From: Candidatus Atribacter alterifermentans
Lineage (GTDB): Bacteria > Atribacterota > Atribacteria > Atribacterales > Atribacteraceae
Assembly (NCBI GenBank): GCA_012517635.1
Contig: JAAYUP010000488.1
Location: 1 to 5,485 of the forward strand
Direction of reading: 5' to 3'
DNA: 5,485 bases
Part shown: positions 1-4,350 of the stretch, one piece after another
Layout: every line of letters begins with the position of its first letter
How positions within the stretch are numbered: the first letter of the stretch is position 1
Made by a program: the position numbers and the translations under genes
The notes under the pieces: model-generated
Told to the model about the DNA's origin: nothing
Database searches by the model: none
What the model saw: the letters and a program-made list of their open reading frames with translations, nothing else

Positions 1-203
1 CAGTCACACGACCGGCGCCATCCCAGCAGATGTCTTGGTGCAATAAAAAAAACGAGGGCGGCATTTCAAGAACCCGAGTGGATCCAGTCGCCTGGATAAC
101 GAACCCCAACAGCCACACCCCCGTCTCAAATAGCATAGCATATTTTATCCGGGGATGCCTCGTTATCCTCTCAAAATTGTATGATAGACCCCAGATTTTC
201 GTT
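1..203. other. Intergenic stretch without a supportable gene
   Basis: Seen: no reading frame here has a convincing start, ribosome binding site and recognisable protein. An open frame from 30 runs through the promoter and riboswitch further right, so it is not credible. The part up to about 130 is more GC-rich than the AT-rich promoter region after it. It holds a small hairpin at 82-97 (ATCCAG, loop tcgc, CTGGAT) with no T-run behind it. Inference: this could be a dispersed repeat or the decayed end of an older neighbour. Nothing in the window lets me choose. Confidence 0.5.
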
Positions 204-207
204 TTGG

Positions 208-236
208 TTGTTCTTTCGATAAAATATTGTTATAAT
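208..236 (+). promoter_or_regulatory. Sigma-70-type promoter for the fluoride-switch leader and the CPxC gene
   Basis: The -10 box is a perfect TATAAT at 231-236. A weaker -35, TTGTTC, lies at 208-213 with a 17-bp spacer. Transcription should begin near 243, only about 9 bases before the first G of the riboswitch aptamer. That is the usual placement for a riboswitch leader of about 107 nt. The surrounding AT-rich stretch (about 195-240) supports promoter function. The weak -35 is the main uncertainty. Confidence 0.75.
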
Positions 237-251
237 ATTTTCCAGATTTTT

Positions 252-303
252 GGGGGATGGAGTCCCCCGCACAAACGCCTTCATTAACGGCTGATGACTC
301 CTG
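252..303 (+). promoter_or_regulatory. Fluoride riboswitch (crcB motif), first copy
   Basis: The RNA has the ordered hallmarks of the crcB aptamer. A G-run plus GATG lies at 252-259 and a C-run at 264-268, which pairs with the G-run (the pseudoknot strands in characterised aptamers). Next come AAAC at 273-276, then GCC at 277-279 and GGC at 289-291 closing a 9-nt loop, then the TGATG block at 292-296. GGAGTC (259-264) pairs perfectly with GACTCC (296-301), forming the ligand-stabilised P1 stem. These match the Thermotoga and Bacillus aptamers as I remember them. The strand that closes P1 is also the 5' arm of the terminator that follows, so fluoride binding should prevent termination (an ON switch). 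The gene controlled is the CPxC protein at 350. Confidence 0.93.
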
Positions 304-335
304 TTCGTTTCCATATGAACAGGAGTTTTTATTTT
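297..335 (+). terminator. Intrinsic terminator acting as the riboswitch expression platform
   Basis: ACTCCTGTTC (297-306) pairs perfectly with GAACAGGAGT (317-326) around a 10-nt loop, and a T-rich run (326-335) follows at once. The 5' arm shares bases 297-301 with the closing stem of the fluoride aptamer, so the two structures exclude each other. Without fluoride the terminator should form and stop transcription before the start codon at 350. With fluoride the aptamer holds the shared strand and read-through occurs. Confidence 0.92.
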
Positions 336-349
336 AAGGGAGAATGTGA

Positions 350-976
350 ATGGAAAATACCTTCTATGATCTGAAAGAACTTTTCCAACAAAGCGGTTGC
401 CCAATCTGTGCTTTAAAAAGCAGTTTTGAGGAACGTTATCTTGATACTCTACTCTATGAAAATGTCAATGATCCGAAAGTTCGGGAGCGGATCCGAAGTC
501 AGAACGGTTTTTGCCAGGAACATATCCAGCTTATTTTTCAAAGCCGACCCTCAGTTTTAGGGATCAGCATAATCTATGATGACCTTCTCCGTCATCATCT
601 CCAAACGGATGAAAAGGAGTCCAAAGAGACGGTATGTCCTTTGTGTCTTGCTTGGAAAGAAAAAAATCGGTATATTCACACAACTTTAGTCAAACACTGG
701 AACGACTTAAAAGCAACCTATAATACACGGTTATTTTTTTGCCCAACCCATATCAAGCAATATGAAACTGACAAAATTATTTATCAGGATATGAACAAAC
801 TCACCAAAGAAAATTTGAAAAAAATAGGAGCTGATTTATCATCTTTCATTAAGAAATACGACTATCGGGCAAAAAAAGATTCTATCACCATCAATGAAAT
901 CAATTCTTGGCAGGAAGTGTTGGAATATTTTGCCAGCCGGCGGCTCCGAAACAATCGAACTCACCGGCCAGCATAG
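350..976 (+). CDS. Uncharacterised CPxC/CxxH-repeat protein (putative zinc binder) under fluoride riboswitch control
   Basis: A 208-residue soluble protein without signal peptide or membrane segment. Seen: two copies of a cysteine/histidine pattern. They are C17-x2-C20 (CPIC) with C55-x2-H58 (GFCQEH), and C96-x2-C99 (CPLC) with C131-x2-H134 (FFCPTH). Each half has the ligands for one Zn2+ (C2-CH). The conserved-looking stretch between the first pair (YENVNDPKVRERIRSQNGFC, residues 36-55) recalls uncharacterised CPxC proteins, including those annotated DUF6062. That link is from memory and unproven. The C-terminal third is Lys/Asn-rich and helical without clear motifs. The start is set by AAGGGAG at 336-342, 7 nt upstream of the ATG. 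An earlier ATG at 344 meets a stop at once. The gene stands alone behind a fluoride aptamer and terminator and converges on the dynamin gene, 40 bp away. Its biochemical role is unknown. The leader implies induction by fluoride. Confidence 0.9.
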   Translation: MENTFYDLKELFQQSGCPICALKSSFEERYLDTLLYENVNDPKVRERIRSQNGFCQEHIQLIFQSRPSVLGISIIYDDLLRHHLQTDEKESKETVCPLCLAWKEKNRYIHTTLVKHWNDLKATYNTRLFFCPTHIKQYETDKIIYQDMNKLTKENLKKIGADLSSFIKKYDYRAKKDSITINEINSWQEVLEYFASRRLRNNRTHRPA

Positions 977-1016
977 AAAAATATCATGAGAAATATAAGA
1001 AATTTTTAATCTATTT

Positions 1017-2789
1017 CTATTCAATTGCCTTCAACTCAGATTCTAACCACTGGAAGGTGCTATTAAATTTCTCGAGCTGACTTGACTGACTAACAAGTTC
1101 TTGATAGGCTTCGTGAAGATCTTTTTCACTGAGGCTTTTCTTTTGCAGAGCATCTTTTAAGATAGCTCGAATTGATTGAATCATTTCTTCAACTCGTTCT
1201 TCAAAAGTGTAGCGGAAGGAGAGAAAGCTTTTTTGAGTTCGTTCGGCAAAATCAGCCCGTATTCGACCGCAATTTCGTTCAATTTCTTGCCTAGCATTGT
1301 CCTGAGCTGATTTGATTACTCTTTTTTGAGCCAAATTTTTGGGAAGAAAAGCCGATATCGAAAGCGATGTTGGAACAAGGACCGCTCCCTCTCGTCCAAA
1401 TTTATAATAAAAGTTACTTTTCGTGGTAAGAGATTCAATTGCCAGTTGATTGGAAAGCTCTACATCGAATATTCCCGCTGAAATTGTTTGAATCGCTTTT
1501 AAAATGTTGTTTATTTTTTGAACGAAGCGTCCGAGAATAGCCTCAAAACGAGAGGATACTTTCTGTTCTTCGGCTTCTTTCCAAGCTTCAAATTTATTGG
1601 TGAGAACTTCGTTAACTTGGGCTTCTATATCCTGGTGTAATTGTTGAATGGCAAGTGTGTTGTATTTATCCATTGCTTCGTTAATGGTTTGATCAACAAG
1701 TGGTATCAGTTTTGCCTTTAATTTTAAAAGATCGGCTTCAACTTCTTTTACCAAACCCTTAATTTCTCCTTCCATGATAAAAAGGGCATCACTTCGATTT
1801 TGGTGAACCTGCTGTAATTGAGTATCAAAAAGTTGAATTTTCTCTTCAAGGTCTTGAGCCGGAAGTTCGGCTGCTTTCTTTTCTAATTCGATTAATCCTT
1901 TTACTTCGCGGCAGTACCCTAAACCCCTACGGATGGTTGCCAAGAAACCGATTCGATCTTTTTTTTGCTGGAAAAATTTTTTGAGCCCAGCCTCTAAATC
2001 TGCTAGACCACTCTGTTTGAGCGCTGGTTGATCCAGACTAATTTTTGCCGTTAAGGCATTTTTTGCTTCCAAAGGATAGATTTTAATTCTACTTTTTCCC
2101 AAATACGTTTCGATTATTGATTGACTAAATTGCAGCGATTCCAATCGCTCGGGTTCGTCAAGGTAATCGATTTTATTAAGCACAAAAAAGATTGAAGAAA
2201 CTGACGCAGCAATATCCTTTAAATAATGGCCTTCTGCCTCGCTAAGGGGTGGATCAACTGATAAAACAAATACAGCCGCATCGGCACGAGGAAGGAAATC
2301 ATAGGATGTTTCAGTATTGTGGAGAAATGTCGAACCAATTCCCGGAGTATCGACCAACACCACTCCTCCCTCCAGAAAAGGTGAAAGCATGACAATTTCG
2401 ACCATCTTCACGCCCCGTCGATTTTTTGGATTCTCTCGCTCGGTAATATAAAGAGGCAGTTTTTCAAAAGATATATTCTGTTCCGTACCATCAAGAAAAC
2501 GAACCACCACCGAACGTTCTTTCCCATATCGAATTAGAGTAATGACTGAAGTGAGAGGAACGACTGCGGTCGGGAGAAGGTTTTCTCCCAGGAGAGCATT
2601 GATTAATGTGGTTTTCCCTCTTTTAAATTGACCAAGAACAACCAAATAAAAGAGATTGTCTTCTAACTTTTTCAGTTCATCATCCATACGCCCAGCAATT
2701 TCCTGGTATCCTTTCCTACGGATGAAGTTTATCAATTCATAATAATTTTGCTTTAATTCATTCTCAAGGGAGTAAGCTTGGGTTAGCAT
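1017..2789 (-). CDS. Bacterial dynamin-like GTPase
   Basis: A 590-residue protein of the bacterial dynamin family, GTPases that bind and reshape membranes. Seen, numbering from the chosen start: P-loop G53-QFKR-GKT60, switch-I threonine in PLTSVIT (78-84), G3 motif D147-TPG150 and G4 motif N205-KID208. Next comes a long helical, Glu/Lys/Gln-rich region (about 300-435) typical of a stalk. A hydrophobic patch at about 467-483 (GAVLVPTSLSISAFLP) could be the lipid-inserting paddle. A second helical arm runs to the end. There is no signal peptide, so it should act on the inner face of the membrane. The start was chosen because ATG 2789 overlaps the stop of the UspA-like gene (TAATG) and has GAGGTGA 7 nt upstream. 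An ATG at 2855 would add 22 unlikely residues inside the upstream gene. It is the second gene of an operon whose leader carries a fluoride riboswitch. It ends in TAG, 40 bp from the convergent CPxC gene, with no strong terminator between them. Its actual cargo or membrane target is unknown. Confidence 0.92.
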   Translation of the reverse strand: MLTQAYSLENELKQNYYELINFIRRKGYQEIAGRMDDELKKLEDNLFYLVVLGQFKRGKTTLINALLGENLLPTAVVPLTSVITLIRYGKERSVVVRFLDGTEQNISFEKLPLYITERENPKNRRGVKMVEIVMLSPFLEGGVVLVDTPGIGSTFLHNTETSYDFLPRADAAVFVLSVDPPLSEAEGHYLKDIAASVSSIFFVLNKIDYLDEPERLESLQFSQSIIETYLGKSRIKIYPLEAKNALTAKISLDQPALKQSGLADLEAGLKKFFQQKKDRIGFLATIRRGLGYCREVKGLIELEKKAAELPAQDLEEKIQLFDTQLQQVHQNRSDALFIMEGEIKGLVKEVEADLLKLKAKLIPLVDQTINEAMDKYNTLAIQQLHQDIEAQVNEVLTNKFEAWKEAEEQKVSSRFEAILGRFVQKINNILKAIQTISAGIFDVELSNQLAIESLTTKSNFYYKFGREGAVLVPTSLSISAFLPKNLAQKRVIKSAQDNARQEIERNCGRIRADFAERTQKSFLSFRYTFEERVEEMIQSIRAILKDALQKKSLSEKDLHEAYQELVSQSSQLEKFNSTFQWLESELKAIE

Positions 2790-3229
2790 TATGCGATCAC
2801 CTCGCTTGAAAACTGATAAGGAGTTGCGTTGTCTTTGACAATAATTATTGAGCAATCGAGATATTTTATGAGATAATCAACGGCATCAAAATAAATAGTA
2901 TTTCGACCTTGCTGTAAGTGTCGTTTCCCAATGACAACCAGGCCACAGTGTTCCTGCTGAGCATATTGAGAGACCGATACCGCCAATTCTCCACAGGATG
3001 TAAAGATAACTGTATCTATACCAGATTCAATCGCTACATTTTGAAAATCAAGAAGTTTTTGAAATATTGGAGTGTTTTCAGCTGATGATTGGATGGATAA
3101 ACAATCACGGTTCATCAAAGCAAAAAAATGGAGACGGGCTTGATATTTTTTCGCAAGATTTAAAGCCATTTCAAAGGCTTTCTGAAAAAAGCTGTTATTT
3201 TGATAAACGAGTAGTATGTTACGTAACAT
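2789..3229 (-). CDS. UspA-like universal stress protein with degenerate nucleotide site
   Basis: A 146-residue single-domain protein, the usual length for one Usp domain. Seen: an N-terminal beta strand NILLVYQNN, then the helix KAFEMALNLAKKYQARLHFFAL (residues 17-38). That pattern is typical of Usp proteins, which normally read VDGS at the first loop. The C-terminal core LVVIGKRHLQQG (97-108) with DCSIIIVKDN (125-134) matches the classic VIGSRG...CPVLVV end. The G-2x-G-9x-G-S/T nucleotide motif is largely lost: G101 remains, but the later positions read H104 and F-D. The Asp of the first loop is replaced by Gln-Asn-Asn. ATP binding is therefore doubtful, and a protein-interaction role is plausible. 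The start is supported by TAGGTGA at 3236-3242, 6 nt before the ATG. It is the first gene of an operon with the dynamin-like GTPase, about 215 nt downstream of a promoter plus fluoride aptamer. Expression is presumably raised by fluoride stress. Confidence 0.85.
   Translation of the reverse strand: MLRNILLVYQNNSFFQKAFEMALNLAKKYQARLHFFALMNRDCLSIQSSAENTPIFQKLLDFQNVAIESGIDTVIFTSCGELAVSVSQYAQQEHCGLVVIGKRHLQQGRNTIYFDAVDYLIKYLDCSIIIVKDNATPYQFSSEVIA
2797..2803 (-). promoter_or_regulatory. Ribosome binding site of the dynamin gene, inside the upstream gene
   Basis: Read on the minus strand, GAGGTGA lies 7 nt before the ATG at 2789. It sits within the last codons of the UspA-like gene. With the TAATG stop/start overlap it indicates translational coupling. 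It also decides between this start and the in-frame ATG at 2855. Confidence 0.85.
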
Positions 3230-3252
3230 GGTTAATCACCTACCAAAACTCA

Positions 3253-3371
3253 CTAATTTTGAGCTGGCAGGTCAGACAGGAGAAATTAGATTATCAGGAG
3301 GAGGAAAGTGTGTGGGCACTCTTTCAACCCAATAAGTAACTCCTACCGCTTTCCCTGACAGCTCAATTTAG
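3253..3371 (-). repeat. Imperfect inverted repeat forming a long leader helix
   Basis: The arms at 3253-3271 and 3354-3371 are inverted copies. The GAGCTG-n-CAGG core differs at one base, and there is one extra base in the AT part. Nested inside, GGAAAG (3303-3308) pairs with CTTTCC (3349-3354). The structure lies between the fluoride aptamer and the UspA-like start codon. It may be part of the regulatory leader. The 119-bp span with inverted ends would also fit a small MITE-like insertion. No protein is encoded in it. Confidence 0.5.
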
Positions 3372-3377
3372 TAGGAG
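3340..3377 (-). terminator. Alternative hairpin overlapping the second fluoride aptamer (probable expression platform)
   Basis: In the minus-strand RNA, CTCCTAC (3377 to 3371) is the closing part of the aptamer and is fully complementary to GTAGGAG (3346 to 3340), 24 nt further on. Pairing between them would destroy the aptamer's P1 stem, so the two states exclude each other as in the first copy. The following TTACTTATT is a poor U-run. Classical termination is therefore less certain than at 297-335, and the hairpin may instead feed into the downstream leader structure. Confidence 0.5.
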
Positions 3378-3420
3378 CCATTAGCCACATCGTTGGGCAT
3401 TAGGCGAGCCCCATCGCCGG
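3371..3420 (-). promoter_or_regulatory. Fluoride riboswitch (crcB motif), second copy
   Basis: Read on the minus strand from 3420: GGCGATGG (3418-3411), CTCGCC (3408-3403), TAATGCC (3402-3396), a 9-nt loop, GGCTAATG (3386-3379) and CTCCTAC (3377-3371). This is the order and near-exact sequence of the crcB consensus. GGCGA pairs with TCGCC (pseudoknot strands), GCC with GGC, and GGGGCT (3412-3407) with GGCTCC (3379-3374) using two G-U wobbles. Compared with the copy at 252, the helices differ in sequence but are preserved as pairs, and the loop length is the same. That is covariation. It sits about 25 nt downstream of a predicted start site and heads the UspA-like/dynamin operon. Confidence 0.92.
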
Positions 3421-3450
3421 TTGGCATCTCAACATCAGATACCACCCGAA

Positions 3451-3480
3451 ATTATACTCGAGTACCAAGGAACTGGTCAA
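3451..3480 (-). promoter_or_regulatory. Sigma-70-type promoter of the UspA-like/dynamin operon
   Basis: On the minus strand, TTGACC (3480-3475) and a perfect TATAAT (3456-3451) are separated by 18 bp. Transcription would start near 3444, just before the second fluoride aptamer, giving a leader of about 215 nt. The promoter lies downstream of the MFS remnant's end (3547), so the operon does not depend on that broken gene. Confidence 0.85.
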
Positions 3481-3487
3481 GACAACG

Positions 3488-3509
3488 AAAAAATTTATAT
3501 TTCATAAAT
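3488..3509 (-). terminator. Weak AT-only hairpin after the MFS remnant
   Basis: On the minus strand, ATTTAT (3509-3504) and ATAAAT (3498-3493) flank a 5-nt loop and are followed by a T-run at about 3493-3488. Its position, between the end of the MFS remnant and the next promoter, is right for a terminator. A six-pair A/T stem is weak, and such pairs arise easily by chance in AT-rich DNA. Confidence 0.25.
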
Positions 3510-3546
3510 GAAGAGTAAAATAGTTATTATTAAATAAAGTGATTAC

Positions 3547-4110
3547 TTACTCGATTTTTAAAAAAGAGATCAAAAACACTGCTATCATTGAACACAATGA
3601 GCCAAAGTAAAAAGGCATAGCTGGAGAAACCTAGTCCCATAAAAATCCGGCAATCCCACTTGCCGGAAGAGCAAATAATCCAATAGAAGCATTATATAAT
3701 CCAAATGCTGTTCCGCGATGTGTTTCTGGAACCAAATGAACGATGAGAGATTTAGCAATCCCTTCGGTTGTTGAATAATAAACCCCATACATCATATACA
3801 AAACCCAGATATGCCGTGGAGATCGGGCAAGAGCAAAACCAAAGTAGGTAGCCGCATAAAGCAACCACCCTAAACGAATGACGTTTATTCTCCCAATTTT
3901 ATCCGATAATATTCCACTTGGAACAGATAGAAGCGCATAGATGAGATTAAAAATGGCAAAGATGACAGGTATGGTTATTGGTTGGATACCGACATTTTGT
4001 GCTCTTATGATTAAAAAAGCATCGCTACTATTCCCCAGTGTAAAAATTAAAACTGTAATAAAGAAGAATAAGAATTTGCCTTTTAGAAGTGAAAAATCAA
4101 AACGAAAAAG
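3547..4110 (-). pseudogene. C-terminal half of an MFS permease, 5'-truncated and with an internal TAG
   Basis: One continuous frame of 188 codons reads as the second six-helix half of a major facilitator transporter. It opens LFRFDFSLLK-GKFLFFFITV, then FTLGNSSDAFLIIRAQ (23-38), the motif-A-like loop GILSDKIGR (66-74), and helices with YYSTTEGIAK (111-120) and HRGTAFGLYNASIGLFALPA (131-150). Codon 160 is TAG (3631-3633). The frame then resumes with VSPAMPFYFGS and a last hydrophobic helix up to a TAA at 3547-3549. The N-terminal half is absent. At 4111-4113 a TAA straddles the junction with the IS256-type element, and no MFS sequence appears beyond that element. No start codon or ribosome binding site is credible; the only TTG lies mid-helix at 3864. 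Intact homologues are proton-coupled small-molecule exporters or importers of about 400 residues. The substrate cannot be told. Confidence 0.88.
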
Positions 4111-4112
4111 TT

Positions 4113-4299
4113 AAGTCCATATAATTGTGTAAATTGAAAGAGCCATTTTCAAAAACCTCGGTTAGAATGTAGTTAGGAACAAACACTCAAAACCGGAGGG
4201 ATTTGAAATCGGTCAAACCAGGAATTTATACAATTGATGATCTTTTTTTCAAACCAACCTCATCTAACCAAGGTTGAATTTACACATAAAAAAGGACTT
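4113..4299. mobile_element. Transposase-less IS256-type element (MITE-like remnant)
   Basis: Inverted ends lie at 4113-4135 and 4277-4299, each reading inward AAGTCC, 8 variable bases, then GTGTAAATT. They agree at 18 of 23 positions. The left end closely resembles the IS256 terminal repeat (AAGTCC-n-TATAATTGTGTAAA) as I remember it. The 141-bp interior is too short for the roughly 400-residue transposase and shows no recognisable piece of one. Its longest sensible frame (TTG 4203 to TGA 4277) gives 24 residues that I do not recognise. No target-site duplication of 8-9 bp is visible: the left flank ends in AAAAGTT, the right begins GTAATAAC. This suggests that deletion or recombination altered a flank after insertion. 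The left end abuts the truncated MFS frame exactly. Confidence 0.75.
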
Positions 4300-4350
4300 G
4301 TAATAACTGAGTGCCAGGCACCATTAATTAAGTTACAAGGCCTGTCCCCT
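4298..4350. repeat. Palindromic repeat with GTGCCAGGCAC core
   Basis: The outer arms CTTGTAA (4298-4304) and TTACAAG (4333-4339) enclose the near-perfect palindrome GTGCC-A-GGCAC (4311-4321). Beyond the right arm is GGCCTGTCCCCT (minus strand AGGGGACAGGCC). Palindromes of this GTGCC/GGCAC type beside GGGGACAGG are, from memory, common dispersed intergenic repeats, some linked to REP-associated transposases. That identity is not tested here. The unit abuts the IS256-type end on one side and runs into the hsdM stop codon on the other. Confidence 0.55.

Noticed and set aside
30..287. 85-codon open frame on the + strand
   Set aside because: It runs through the -35/-10 promoter and into the fluoride aptamer, has no ribosome binding site, and encodes nothing recognisable.
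171..404. 77-codon frame on the - strand across the riboswitch
   Set aside because: It is antisense to a well-supported aptamer, a terminator and the start of the CPxC gene. The frame is open because of the structured RNA's composition.
977..1016. ATAGAAA/TTTCTAT inverted repeat between the convergent genes as a bidirectional terminator
   Set aside because: The arms (973-979 and 1014-1020) are A/T-rich, 34 bases apart and lack a clear U-run. Chance pairing is likely.
2790..2855. Upstream ATG giving the dynamin protein 22 more residues
   Set aside because: The extra residues resemble no dynamin N-terminus, and the ATG at 2789 has a strong ribosome binding site and the TAATG overlap.
3067..3339. 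90-codon frame on the + strand
   Set aside because: It is antisense to the UspA-like gene and its leader, has no promoter or binding site, and has low-complexity content typical of a shadow frame.
3371..3420. GC-rich stem considered as a tRNA fragment
   Set aside because: There is no acceptor or TPsiC pattern, while every conserved block of the crcB aptamer is present in order.
3631..3633. TAG in the MFS frame as a recoded (for example pyrrolysine) codon
   Set aside because: The gene already lacks its N-terminal half, and three other genes here (ending at 976, 1017 and 4349) use TAG as their stop. Simple decay is the better explanation.
4203..4277. 24-residue frame inside the IS256-type element
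   Set aside because: It starts with TTG too close to the GGAGGG before it, is very short and resembles no transposase segment I know.
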